A stretch of 64,000 bases of DNA from contig NZ_FQXE01000003.1 of the NCBI RefSeq assembly GCF_900129885.1, positions 310,001 to 374,000 on the forward strand. Direction: 5' to 3'. This document shows, piece by piece, positions 7,807-15,975 of the stretch. The notes under the pieces are model-generated. The model worked only from the letters and a program-made list of their open reading frames with translations. It searched no databases and was not told the origin of the DNA. Source of the DNA: Pollutimonas bauzanensis (GTDB taxonomy: Bacteria; Pseudomonadota; Gammaproteobacteria; Burkholderiales; Burkholderiaceae_B). Positions within the stretch are counted from its first letter, which is position 1; every line of letters starts with the position of its first letter. Both the position numbers and the translations under genes were made by a program.

Positions 7807-8259
7807 TCAGCGCCGCGATAGCGCCGCGGCCAGTTCAGTGTGGAAGTCCGGCAGCAGCGCCAGGATCCGCGCCTTGTGCGCCTGCCAGGCCTGCTCGGCC
7901 GCGGGCGGACGCGGGGGCGCGGGCGCCCAGATGGCTTGCGGGAAATGGCTGTCGTCGGCCCAGCGCGGGATGACATGCCAGTGCAGGTGGGGCACCATAT
8001 TGCCCAGTTGCGCGAGATTGATTTTGCCGGGCCGCAGGACCTGGCGCTGCGCCTGCTCGACCTGCCAGACGACGGACATGATTTCATCGCGTTCAGCGGC
8101 CCGCAGCTCGCTCATTTCGCCGACGTGGTCCTGCCAGATGACGCGGGTGAAGCCGGGATGCGAGGCGTCGTCCACCTTGACGACCCGCAGCCGGCTGTTG
8201 CGCCAAAGCACGTCGCCGCCCGGGTTGGCGCACAAGGGGCAATTGCCGGATGATGTCAT
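7807..8259 (-). CDS. HIT family hydrolase
   Basis: From the ATG at 8259 it encodes 150 residues. The histidine triad HLHWHVIPR (about residues 91-99) fits the HxHxH motif of HIT nucleotide hydrolases and transferases. An N-terminal CPLCAN pair of cysteines may bind metal. Members act on dinucleotides or nucleoside phosphoramidates; the substrate here is unknown. A longer open frame upstream runs into the PPK2 gene and is rejected. The start overlaps the PPK2 stop in an ATGA arrangement, which points to translational coupling. Confidence 0.9.
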   Translation of the reverse strand: MTSSGNCPLCANPGGDVLWRNSRLRVVKVDDASHPGFTRVIWQDHVGEMSELRAAERDEIMSVVWQVEQAQRQVLRPGKINLAQLGNMVPHLHWHVIPRWADDSHFPQAIWAPAPPRPPAAEQAWQAHKARILALLPDFHTELAAALSRR

Positions 8260-9779
8260 AGCGCTTTTTCCACCGCCTGCACGATGTGTTCCAGTACGGC
8301 GACGCGGGCGTGCTGCTTGTCGTTGGCCGGCAGCACGAGCCACGGGCAATCGGCCGTGTCGCTGCGGGCGAACATGTCGTTGGCCGCCAGTTGGTAGGCG
8401 TCCCATTTCTTGCGGTTGCGCCAGTCGTCGGCGGTGATTTTGAACGATTTGAACGGCGACGCTTCGCGTTCGCGGAAGCGCTTGAGCTGCTCTTCCTTGG
8501 TGATGGCCAGCCAGAACTTGACGACCAGGGCGCCGCTGCCGCGCAACTGGGCTTCGAACTGGTTGATCTCGGCATAGGCGCGCTGCCATTCCGCCGCCTT
8601 GGCATAGTTTTCCACGCGCTCGACCAGGACCCGCCCGTACCAGGAGCGATCATAGATGGCCACGTTTCCCGGGCGCGGCAGGTCGCGCCAGAAGCGCCAT
8701 AAATAAGGGTGCGCCGATTCTTCAGGACTGGGAGCGGAAATCGGGATGGCGTGGAATTGCCTGGCGTCCAGCGCATGGGTGATGCGCCGTATCGCCCCGC
8801 CTTTTCCGGCGGCGTCATTGCCTTCGAAAACCAGGATCAGCGGCAGCCTGCTGAACTTCTTGCTACGGGCCAGTTCGGCCAGGCGGCCTTGCCACATGGC
8901 GAGCTGCTCTTCGTATTCCTTGTCGCTCAGGGTGGCGCGATAGTCCAGGTCTTCCAGCCTGACCGCCTTGCGCTGCGCCGCGCCGCGCAAGGCGGCTTTT
9001 ATTTCGGCGGCTCTCAATGCCTGGCCGCTGGCCTCCATGGCGCCGCTGTCGGGCAAATCGGCGACAGGCTTGTGCGCCGCGCGCCGCAAGGCGGCAAGCA
9101 CCGCCTGGCCGGTGGCGATGGAGCGCATCTGCTCGTCGGCGCTGGGTATGACCTGCCATGGCGCATGATCGCTATGAGTCAGGGAAATGCCCAGCGCCCC
9201 GGCGTCGCGCAAGCGGGAGAATTTTTTCCTTGCCTTGATTTCCTCGGGGCGCACCTGCCATGCGGTCCTGGGGTCGGACAGCAACTGGTCTATGCGCGCC
9301 CGCTGGGCATCCTGCGACAGGTGATACCAGAGCTTGATGATCTGGACGCCGTCGTTCGACAGCAGGTTTTCGAAGTGGCGGATATCCTGGGCGTGGGCCT
9401 GGATGGCCGCCTGGTCGGGCCTTTTCCTGGCGGCTTCCTGGAACAGGGGCTGGTACCAGGAGCCGAAGACTATGCCTATCTTGCCGCCGGCCGGCAGTTG
9501 CCGCCAGTAGCGCCAGAGGAAAGGGTGATCCTTTTCCTCGGCCGTGGGCGCGCCGAAGGCCATGGTCCGGATATGGCGCGCGTCCATCCATTCGTTCAGC
9601 AGGCTGACGGAGGCGCCCTTGCCGGCGCCGTCAATGCCGGCGACGACGATCAGCAAGGACCGCTGCGCCTTTTTCAGCCGCGCATATTGCGCTTTGAGCA
9701 GGGCCGCGCGCAGCTTGGCCTCCAGCGGCCTGGCTTGCTCTTTAGTGAGCCGGGGGTCGGATTCAGCAGTGTCGAACAT
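8256..9779 (-). CDS. Polyphosphate:AMP phosphotransferase (two-domain PPK2)
   Basis: A 507-residue protein with two PPK2 kinase domains. The first has a Walker-A-like GIDGAGKG at 48-55 and a PLFQE segment in place of the usual catalytic aspartate/arginine block. The second, starting near residue 300, keeps FEGNDAAGKGG, then SAPSPEESAHPYLWRFW and YDRSWYGRVLVERVE, the lid and Walker B. Two-domain proteins of this length phosphorylate AMP to ADP with polyphosphate, and the second domain normally supplies catalysis. The role, using stored polyphosphate to regenerate ADP, is inferred from the family. It is followed by the HIT gene with a 4-base overlap. Confidence 0.9.
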   Translation of the reverse strand: MFDTAESDPRLTKEQARPLEAKLRAALLKAQYARLKKAQRSLLIVVAGIDGAGKGASVSLLNEWMDARHIRTMAFGAPTAEEKDHPFLWRYWRQLPAGGKIGIVFGSWYQPLFQEAARKRPDQAAIQAHAQDIRHFENLLSNDGVQIIKLWYHLSQDAQRARIDQLLSDPRTAWQVRPEEIKARKKFSRLRDAGALGISLTHSDHAPWQVIPSADEQMRSIATGQAVLAALRRAAHKPVADLPDSGAMEASGQALRAAEIKAALRGAAQRKAVRLEDLDYRATLSDKEYEEQLAMWQGRLAELARSKKFSRLPLILVFEGNDAAGKGGAIRRITHALDARQFHAIPISAPSPEESAHPYLWRFWRDLPRPGNVAIYDRSWYGRVLVERVENYAKAAEWQRAYAEINQFEAQLRGSGALVVKFWLAITKEEQLKRFREREASPFKSFKITADDWRNRKKWDAYQLAANDMFARSDTADCPWLVLPANDKQHARVAVLEHIVQAVEKAL

Positions 9780-9839
9780 AGGCCTTGTCGCAAGATTTTC
9801 CAGCGGGTTTACGGGGAAAGCCGGGCGCCGCGGCCCGCA

Positions 9840-10634
9840 TCAGGCGCCAAAGAACAGCTTTTGCAGCGCTGCGCCGGGCTCGGGCGCCCGCATAAAGGCT
9901 TCGCCCACCAGGAAGGCATCGACATTGTTGTCGCGCATCAGCTTGACGTCGTCCTGGGTCAGGATGCCGCTTTCGGTGATGACGCGCTTGCCCTCGGGAA
10001 CGGCGGCCAGCAGGTCCAGGGTGGTCTGCAAAGAGGTTTCGAAGCTGCGCAGATTGCGGTTGTTGATGCCCACCAGCGAGGTGTTCAGCTCGAGCGCGAT
10101 ATCCAGTTCGGCGCGGTCGTGCACTTCGACCAGGACGTCCATGCCCAGTTCGGCGGCGATGCCTTCGAATTCGCGCAGTTGCTGGGGCGCGAGAGCGGCC
10201 ACGATCAGCAGGATGCAATCGGCGCCGATGGCGCGGGCATGGACGATCTGGTAGGGGTCGATCATGAAGTCCTTGCGCAATACCGGCAAGGTGCAGGCGG
10301 CGCGCGCCTGGCGCAGATAGTCGTACGAGCCCTGGAAAAACTGCACGTCGGTCAGGACGGAAAGGCAGGCCGCGCCATGCGCGGCATAGGAAGTGGCGAT
10401 TTCAACCGCGTTGAAATTTTCGCGGATGACGCCCTTGGAAGGGGATGCCTTCTTGATCTCGGCAATGACGCCGGGCTTGCCCTGGGCGATTTTTTCTTCT
10501 ATGGCGCGGGCGAAGCCGCGCAGGTCCTTGCGGCTTTTGGCCTCGCGCAGCATATCGGATTCACTGCGCATCTGCCGCGCCGTGGCGATCTCGATTTTCT
10601 TGATATCCAGTATTTTTGCCAGAATGTCGTTCAT
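9840..10634 (-). CDS. trpC: Indole-3-glycerol phosphate synthase
   Basis: Closes CdRP to indole-3-glycerol phosphate, the fourth step of tryptophan synthesis. The 264-residue single-domain TIM barrel shows [13 protein letters not shown] near residue 59, [43 protein letters not shown] and ESGI, in the right order. It is not fused to TrpF. Just before the ATG the sequence reads in frame as YTRTLSA-stop, the last residues of TrpD, and that TGA overlaps the trpC ATG. This implies trpC once followed trpD directly; ung copy 2 now lies between them. Confidence 0.97.
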   Translation of the reverse strand: MNDILAKILDIKKIEIATARQMRSESDMLREAKSRKDLRGFARAIEEKIAQGKPGVIAEIKKASPSKGVIRENFNAVEIATSYAAHGAACLSVLTDVQFFQGSYDYLRQARAACTLPVLRKDFMIDPYQIVHARAIGADCILLIVAALAPQQLREFEGIAAELGMDVLVEVHDRAELDIALELNTSLVGINNRNLRSFETSLQTTLDLLAAVPEGKRVITESGILTQDDVKLMRDNNVDAFLVGEAFMRAPEPGAALQKLFFGA

Positions 10635-10663
10635 GCGGAAAGTGTCCGGGTATAGGGTGCAGA
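10631..10663. repeat. Duplicated trpD 3' end in front of trpC
   Basis: These 33 bases match the true trpD end at 11810-11841 apart from a few substitutions and one indel. Read on the minus strand they still encode YTRTLSA followed by TGA overlapping the trpC start. They are best explained as a remnant of the ancestral trpD-trpC junction. Confidence 0.8.
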
Positions 10664-10796
10664 GTTAGTCAAGCCAGGCGGCCAGCCCGCGCCGTGCCCC
10701 AAGATCTCATGAGGAAGGCTGTTGGCATTGCCGGGGCGTCGCGGCATCCGGGGCTTTTCGCGGTTGTTGACCTTGATAGGGCGATTAGACACCATT

Positions 10797-11720
10797 TCAC
10801 CAAAGGGCACCCTGCCTGGGCTCGGGCAAGGGGCCAGCCTGTTCCGCCCGCGCGGCCGGCTGGTCCGGAGCGGCCGGGGCCGGGGCCGGGGCCGGGGCGG
10901 GAGCGGGAGCGGGCGGGCAATCCTGGCTGACGGGAGGCGGCTCGGGCGGCACGCGGTTTTCCAGCCAGTCTATGCCTGTTTCCCCGTGTTCCCGCAGCCA
11001 TTCGTTGGCCTTCAGGAAATGGCCGCAGCCTATGAAGGGCCTTGGCGGGCGCAGCGCCGACAGCGGCGAGGGATGATTGGCTTTGAGCACCAGCAAAGGC
11101 CCTTGGGGCGGATGGCTGTCCAGCAGGGCCTGCTTCGATTGCGCATGCGAGCCCCACAGCAGGAATGCCTTGGGGCGCGGTTCGCGCAGCACCCGCGCCA
11201 GAATGGCGTCGGTTACGGCTTCCCAGCCGCGCTTGGCATGGGATGCCGGCTTGTGGGCCTCGACCGTCAGCGACGTGTTCAGCAGCAGCGCTCCCCGCCG
11301 CGCCCAGCGGATCAGGCTGTTGCGCTGGCGGGTGAACGTGTCCGGGTACTCGCGGGAAAGTTCGGCGAACATATTGAGCAGGCTGGGCGGAGCGGGGCAG
11401 CGATCCGGCACCGAGAACGCCAGGCCCTGCGCCTGGTTGGGACCGTGGTAGGGATCCTGCCCCAGGATCACGACCTGCACATCCTGGGGGGCGACTTCCA
11501 GCAAGGCGCGAAAAGGACGCAGGGGGAATATCCGCAGGCCCTGGGCCAGACGTTCGTCGAGGAAAGCGTCCATTTCCTGGAGGACCCGCCGCGTGGGCTC
11601 GTCGGCCAGCGCGTCTTGCCAGGCTTGCGGCAGGGCCTGCAGGTGGGCGCCCAGGCCGCCCTGGAAGGCGTTCTGTATCGCGGGATAGTGATGATCGGAG
11701 TCGTTGGTGGACATGAACAT
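10797..11720 (-). CDS. Uracil-DNA glycosylase, family 1 (copy 2) with Pro/Ala-rich tail
   Basis: A 307-residue family 1 enzyme with GQDPYHGPNQ at 87-96 (Asp89) and HPSPLSA at about 216-222, so both catalytic motifs are intact. It aligns along its length with copy 1. The extra ~50 residues after the core (from about 256) are proline and alanine rich, with alternating PAPAPA units at 270-282, and look disordered. It sits between trpD and trpC on the same strand and is flanked by pieces of duplicated trpD tail. The start is uncertain (ATG 11720 or 11714) because no good ribosome site is visible. It may interact with a partner through its tail, but nothing here shows that. Confidence 0.9.
   Translation of the reverse strand: MFMSTNDSDHHYPAIQNAFQGGLGAHLQALPQAWQDALADEPTRRVLQEMDAFLDERLAQGLRIFPLRPFRALLEVAPQDVQVVILGQDPYHGPNQAQGLAFSVPDRCPAPPSLLNMFAELSREYPDTFTRQRNSLIRWARRGALLLNTSLTVEAHKPASHAKRGWEAVTDAILARVLREPRPKAFLLWGSHAQSKQALLDSHPPQGPLLVLKANHPSPLSALRPPRPFIGCGHFLKANEWLREHGETGIDWLENRVPPEPPPVSQDCPPAPAPAPAPAPAPAAPDQPAARAEQAGPLPEPRQGALW
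10871..10917. repeat. GGGGCC/GGGAGC hexamer repeats in ung copy 2 tail
   Basis: About four GGGGCC units followed by GGGAGC units encode the alternating Pro-Ala tail on the minus strand. The plus strand has several runs of three or four Gs and could fold into a G-quadruplex. Confidence 0.7.
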
Positions 11721-11809
11721 ACGAGGCGGGGATCGCCGGGCGAATTCATCGAAGCTGCCATATTACTGCAGGCCGGTATGGCGCGACACCCCTTGCGGGG
11801 GGACGCCGC

Positions 11810-12841
11810 TCATGCGGAAAGCGTCCGGGTGTAGGCGCAGAATTCATCGAGCTTGGCCCGCGCGGCGCCGCTGGCCAGGGATTCGAAAGCCAGCTTCAGG
11901 CCATCTTCGATAGAGCCGGCCTTGTTGCCCGCATAGATGGCCAGGCCCGCGTTGAAGCCGACGATATCGCGGGCGGGGCCGTCGGCATCATCGAGCGCGG
12001 CCAGCACCATCCTGGCCGATTCCTCGCGGTTGCCGACCTTGATGGAGCGGTTGGACACCATGGCCATGCCATAGTCCTCGGGGTGGATTTCGTATTCGCG
12101 CACCTGGCCGTCTTTCAATTCGCCCACCAGGGTGGCCGCGCCCAGCGATGCCTCGTCCATGCCGTCCTTGCCGTGCACGATCAGCACATGCTTCGAGCCC
12201 AGGCGCTGCAGCACCCGCACCTGTATGCCGACCAGATCGGGGTGGAATACGCCCATCAGCTGGTTGGCGGCATTGGCCGGGTTGGTGAGCGGGCCGAGAA
12301 TATTGAATATGGTCCGCACGGCCAGTTCCTTGCGCACGGCGGCGACGTTTTTCATGGCCCCATGGTGCGAAGGGGCGAACATGAAGCCTATGCCGATGCG
12401 GTCTATGCTTTCGGCGACCTGTTCAGGGTTGAGCATGACATTGGCCCCCAGCGCTTCGAGCACGTCGGCGCTGCCGGATGAAGACGATGCGCTGCGATTG
12501 CCGTGCTTGGCGATTTTCACGCCCGCCGCGGCGGCCACGAACATGGACGCGGTTGAAATGTTGAAGGTGTTGGAGCCATCGCCGCCGGTGCCGCACATAT
12601 CGAGCAAATCATCGCTGCCGGATGTGTGCACCGGCAGGGCGAATTCGCGCATGACCTGGGCTGCCGCGGTGATTTCGCCGACGGTTTCCTTTTTGACCCG
12701 CAAGCCCATGATCAGCGCGCTGGCGATCTGCGGCGACACTTCGCCGCGCATCAGCATGCGCATCAGGTGCAGCATCTCGTCGTGGAATATCTCGCGGTGC
12801 TCGATGCAGCGCGACAGCGCTTCGGTCGGTGTGATGGTCAT
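11810..12841 (-). CDS. trpD: Anthranilate phosphoribosyltransferase
   Basis: Transfers phosphoribose to anthranilate in tryptophan synthesis. From the ATG at 12841 (AGAGGAA upstream) it has 343 residues, the usual length. Diagnostic blocks are [18 protein letters not shown] (PRPP-binding glycine loop near 80-97), [36 protein letters not shown] and [11 protein letters not shown]. An upstream extension of the open frame overlaps trpG and is spurious. The gene starts 17 bases downstream of trpG. Its last codons (YTRTLSA-stop) recur in front of trpC, showing that the original trpD-trpC junction was split by ung copy 2. Confidence 0.97.
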   Translation of the reverse strand: MTITPTEALSRCIEHREIFHDEMLHLMRMLMRGEVSPQIASALIMGLRVKKETVGEITAAAQVMREFALPVHTSGSDDLLDMCGTGGDGSNTFNISTASMFVAAAAGVKIAKHGNRSASSSSGSADVLEALGANVMLNPEQVAESIDRIGIGFMFAPSHHGAMKNVAAVRKELAVRTIFNILGPLTNPANAANQLMGVFHPDLVGIQVRVLQRLGSKHVLIVHGKDGMDEASLGAATLVGELKDGQVREYEIHPEDYGMAMVSNRSIKVGNREESARMVLAALDDADGPARDIVGFNAGLAIYAGNKAGSIEDGLKLAFESLASGAARAKLDEFCAYTRTLSA

Positions 12842-12858
12842 TATTGTTCCTCTGCTTT

Positions 12859-13422
12859 TTATATATTCAGGAAATTTTTCAATAAAGCGTGGCCGTGCTC
12901 GCTCAATACCGATTCGGGATGGAACTGCACGCCGTATACGGGCAGGGTTTTGTGGCGCAATCCCATGATCTCGCCGTCCGCGGTCTCGGCGGTGATTTCC
13001 AGGCAATCGGGCAGCGTGTCGCGCCTGACGGCGAGCGAATGATAGCGCGTGACCACGAAGGGCGAGGGCAGGCCGCTGAAGACGTCGCTGCCGCTGTGGG
13101 TCACGTCGGACACCTTGCCATGCATGATTTGCCGGGCGCGGACGATGTCGCCGCCGTAGGCGGCGCCTATGGCCTGGTGGCCCAGGCATACGCCCAGTAT
13201 GGGCACTTTGCCGGCGAAGTGCCGGATCAGCTCGACCGATATGCCCGCCTCGGCGGGCGAGCAGGGCCCGGGCGACACGCATATGCGCTCCGGCTTCATT
13301 GCCGCGATATCGGCCACGCTGACCTGGTCGTTGCGGCGGACTTCGACCTCCTGCCCCAGCTCGCCGAAGTACTGGACCAGGTTGTAGGTAAACGAGTCGT
13401 AATTGTCTAGCATCAATAACAT
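12859..13422 (-). CDS. trpG: Anthranilate synthase component II (glutamine amidotransferase)
   Basis: Provides ammonia from glutamine to TrpE and usually also to aminodeoxychorismate synthase. The 187-residue class I amidotransferase has [18 protein letters not shown] at the start, SPGPCSP, the nucleophile elbow [11 protein letters not shown] (Cys near 79), and the His-Glu pair in [13 protein letters not shown]. It is preceded by trpE, 28 bases away, and followed by trpD. In many betaproteobacteria this single subunit serves both tryptophan and folate synthesis. Confidence 0.97.
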   Translation of the reverse strand: MLLMLDNYDSFTYNLVQYFGELGQEVEVRRNDQVSVADIAAMKPERICVSPGPCSPAEAGISVELIRHFAGKVPILGVCLGHQAIGAAYGGDIVRARQIMHGKVSDVTHSGSDVFSGLPSPFVVTRYHSLAVRRDTLPDCLEITAETADGEIMGLRHKTLPVYGVQFHPESVLSEHGHALLKNFLNI

Positions 13423-13450
13423 GCCTTTCTCCTTGGGTTGATGCTATGCG

Positions 13451-14971
13451 TCAGATGGGTTCGTCCAGGCCGAACTGTACCTGCTCGGCGGCGCGCAACA
13501 CCGCGCGCGCCTTGGCTTCGGTTTCCTGCCATTCTTTTTCAGGGTCGGAGTCGGCCACGATGCCGGCCGCGGCCTGCACGTAGAGCATGCCGTCCTTGAT
13601 GATGCCGGTGCGTATCGCAATGGCGACATCCATTTCGCCCCCATAGCTGAGGTAGCCGGCCGCGCCGCCGTAGATGCCGCGGCGCACGGGTTCCAGTTCG
13701 TCGATGATTTCCATGGCGCGCACCTTCGGGGCGCCGGTCAGGGTGCCGGCCGGGAAGGCGGCGCGCAGCACGTCCATATTGCTCATGCCGTCGTGCAGTT
13801 CGCCGCAGACATTGGACACCAGGTGCATGACGTGGGAATAGCGTTCTATGGTCATCGTGTCGGTGACCTTGACCGTCCCGGTCTTGGCGACGCGGCCCAC
13901 GTCGTTGCGGGCCAGGTCGATAAGCATGACATGCTCGGCGCGCTCCTTGGGATCGGCCAGCAGCTCCTCGGCCAGCTGCGCGTCTTCTTCCGGGGTGGCG
14001 CCGCGCTTGCGGGTGCCAGCCAGCGGGCGGATCGTGACCATGGTTTTCTGCTTCTGGGCTTCGGTGACGATTTCCTGGCGGACCAGGATCTCGGGTGAGG
14101 AGCCGACCACCTGGAAGTTGTCGAAATTCCAGTAGTACATGTAGGGGGAGGGGTTCAGCGAGCGCAGGGAGCGGTAGAGCGACAGGGGCGAATCGCGGAA
14201 TGGCTTGGTAATGACCTGGCCGATCTGCACCTGCATCAGGTCTCCCGCGGCGATGTATTCCTTGGCCTTGAGCACCGCGGCGATGTAGTCTTCCTTGGCG
14301 AAATCGCGGCGGCTGGCGGTTTGCATGCTGGCATAGGCGTAGGGAATCACGACCGGCGTGCGCAGTTTTTCGCGCAGTATTTTCAGGCGGCGCTTGGCCA
14401 GGGCGTAGCTTTCGGCCTGCGCGGGATCGGCGTACACCAATAGATAGGTGCGGCCGGCGAGGTTGTCGACGATCACCAGTTCGTCGACCTGCAGCAGCAT
14501 GATATCGGGCGTGCCCTCGTCCTGGCCGGCGGGAAAGGGCTTGACGGCGGGCCCCAGGCGCGGCTCGATGTTGCGCACGGTGTCGTAGCCGAAATAGCCG
14601 GCCAGGCCGCCCGCGAAGCGCGGCATGCCGGGCCGTATGGCGACCTTGAAGCGCCGCTGGTAGGATTCGATGAAGCTTAAAGGGTCGCCTTCGTGCGTTT
14701 CGACCACTTTGCCCAGATGCACGACTTCGGTGGTGGAGCCGCTGGAGCGGATGACGGTCTTGGCGGGCAGGCCGATGAAGGAATAGCGGCCGAAGCGTTC
14801 CCCGCCGACGACGGATTCAAGCAGGCAGCTGTTGCGTCCGCCCTCGGGGCCGTTGTGCGCCAGCTTCAGGTAGATCGCCAGGGGGGTGTCCAGGTCGGCG
14901 TAGGTTTCCGCGATCAGGGGGATGCGGTTGTAGCCTTGTGCCGCCAGGGCGTTGAATTCGATTTCCGTCAT
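13451..14971 (-). CDS. trpE: Anthranilate synthase component I
   Basis: Converts chorismate and ammonia to anthranilate. The 506-residue protein keeps the tryptophan feedback element NSCLLESV near 47-54, and the catalytic C-terminal chorismate-binding fold with IRPLAGTRKRGATPEEDAQL, DLARNDVGRVAKTG, FPAGTLTGAPKVRAMEIIDELE and RRGIYGGAAGYLSYGG. It is the first structural gene after the trpL attenuator. It lies on the same strand as trpG and trpD, so both feedback inhibition and transcription attenuation are expected to act here. Confidence 0.98.
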   Translation of the reverse strand: MTEIEFNALAAQGYNRIPLIAETYADLDTPLAIYLKLAHNGPEGGRNSCLLESVVGGERFGRYSFIGLPAKTVIRSSGSTTEVVHLGKVVETHEGDPLSFIESYQRRFKVAIRPGMPRFAGGLAGYFGYDTVRNIEPRLGPAVKPFPAGQDEGTPDIMLLQVDELVIVDNLAGRTYLLVYADPAQAESYALAKRRLKILREKLRTPVVIPYAYASMQTASRRDFAKEDYIAAVLKAKEYIAAGDLMQVQIGQVITKPFRDSPLSLYRSLRSLNPSPYMYYWNFDNFQVVGSSPEILVRQEIVTEAQKQKTMVTIRPLAGTRKRGATPEEDAQLAEELLADPKERAEHVMLIDLARNDVGRVAKTGTVKVTDTMTIERYSHVMHLVSNVCGELHDGMSNMDVLRAAFPAGTLTGAPKVRAMEIIDELEPVRRGIYGGAAGYLSYGGEMDVAIAIRTGIIKDGMLYVQAAAGIVADSDPEKEWQETEAKARAVLRAAEQVQFGLDEPI

Positions 14972-15015
14972 AGTGGTCTCTGTGAGATGTTTACATAGAG
15001 GCCGGGACAGGAATC

Positions 15016-15047
15016 AAAAAAGCCCGGCCATTAGTCGGTTCCGGGCT
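15016..15047 (-). terminator. trp attenuator terminator
   Basis: On the minus strand AGCCCGG, a 13-14 base loop and CCGGGCT are followed directly by a T-run (plus-strand A run 15016-15020). It lies between trpL and trpE, about 45 bases ahead of the trpE ATG, and has the form of a transcription attenuator. Confidence 0.9.
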
Positions 15048-15112
15048 GTGCTTTTTAGTAATGCCGACGACACGTGAAAGACGAGGTCTTTGGTGCCGGG
15101 AGTGGATTACCG

Positions 15113-15184
15113 CTACCCAGAACACAAACGCCACCAGCGCCAGTTGGCGCAGGGCGTAATGCGGTAATAGGCGGCAGCGATCAT
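15113..15184 (-). CDS. trpL: trp operon leader peptide
   Basis: A 23-residue open frame from ATG (15182-15184) to TAG (15113-15115), between gph and trpE. It carries three tryptophans at 15, 17 and 18 (NWRWWR). Behind it lies a rho-independent hairpin before trpE. This is the classical ribosome-stalling attenuator: with charged Trp-tRNA the leader is translated and transcription ends, while without it the ribosome stalls on the Trp codons. The ATG overlaps the gph TGA as ATGA, so leader translation may be coupled to gph translation. A GCGCCA-ACT-GGCGC hairpin lies over the Trp codons. I did not resolve the antiterminator pairing. Confidence 0.93.
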   Translation of the reverse strand: MIAAAYYRITPCANWRWWRLCSG

Positions 15185-15870
15185 GGCTCGTTGTTCGTGT
15201 GGTTGCGTAGCGCCCACCGGGCGGCTTCCTTAATGGACATAACTATATCATCTACTTCCAGAGTTCGCACGTCCATTCCTTCGTTGTAGCCGTAAGGGAC
15301 GGCCAGCACGGCCATGTTGGCCGCGCGCGCCGCCAGCGCGTCATTGACCGAATCGCCTATGGCCAGGACCTGCGCCGGATCCACCCGCAGCAGTTCGCAG
15401 GCATGCAGCAGGGGCATGGGATCGGGTTTTTTCCGCTCGCAGGTGTCGCCGCACACAATGTGTTCGAAAAAGCCGGCAATGCCCGAGCGCGCCAGCAAAG
15501 GCAGTGTGAATTCGGTGGGCTTGTTGGTGACGACGGCCATTCTCAGGCCCGCCGCCTTGAATGCATTCAGCCCTTCCACGACGCCAGGGTACAGGACGGC
15601 CTGATCGCCGTTTACCGCGTGATAGTGGCGGCCGAAGATTTCCAGGCCCTGCCTGACATCGCCGGCATCGGGCGTCGACCCGTCGGGATTGTTCGAAAGC
15701 GTGCGCAGCACCAGGTTTTCCGTGCCCTTGCCGACATAGCTCGCGATGGTTTCCCGCGATAGCGGCGGCAGGCCCAGTTCCAGGCGCATGCCATTGGAGG
15801 CGTTGGCCAGGTCGGGTATGGTGTCGAGCAGCGTGCCATCGAGGTCTAGGAGTACGGCGGCAAACGGCAT
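15181..15870 (-). CDS. gph: Phosphoglycolate phosphatase
   Basis: A HAD-family phosphatase that removes 2-phosphoglycolate, for example after DNA 3'-end repair. From the ATG at 15870 (AAGGGAC ribosome site) it has 229 residues. HAD motif I is FAAVLLDLDGTLLDT (nucleophile and acid Asp within DLDGT), motif II MAVVTNKP, motif III KKPDPMP, and motif IV LAIGDSVNDALAARAA. A frame extension to 15897 lacks a ribosome site. Its TGA overlaps the trpL start. The gph-trpE linkage is common in betaproteobacteria and places gph at the head of the trp transcription unit. Confidence 0.94.
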   Translation of the reverse strand: MPFAAVLLDLDGTLLDTIPDLANASNGMRLELGLPPLSRETIASYVGKGTENLVLRTLSNNPDGSTPDAGDVRQGLEIFGRHYHAVNGDQAVLYPGVVEGLNAFKAAGLRMAVVTNKPTEFTLPLLARSGIAGFFEHIVCGDTCERKKPDPMPLLHACELLRVDPAQVLAIGDSVNDALAARAANMAVLAVPYGYNEGMDVRTLEVDDIVMSIKEAARWALRNHTNNEP

Positions 15871-15975
15871 ATGGCGTCCCTTGCTTGAATAAAACATGGA
15901 ATTGTAGAGCGTACGGCGACACCTTCTTGTAATATCGGACTGTTAAATTTTGCGCTGACCCGAACTCGAGCATGA

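Noticed and set aside
7807-8589. 260-codon version of the HIT protein
   Set aside because: The added N-terminus is an out-of-frame shadow of PPK2, and the ATGA overlap at 8256-8259 gives the proper start.
8709-10655. 648-codon rightward open frame
   Set aside because: Antisense shadow of the PPK2 and trpC genes, with no family resemblance.
10871-10917. Phase-variable repeat tract
   Set aside because: The unit is six bases, so copy changes keep the frame and cannot switch the gene off.
11810-13282. 490-codon version of TrpD
   Set aside because: The first ~147 codons overlap trpG in another frame. The ATG at 12841 has a ribosome site and gives the family length.
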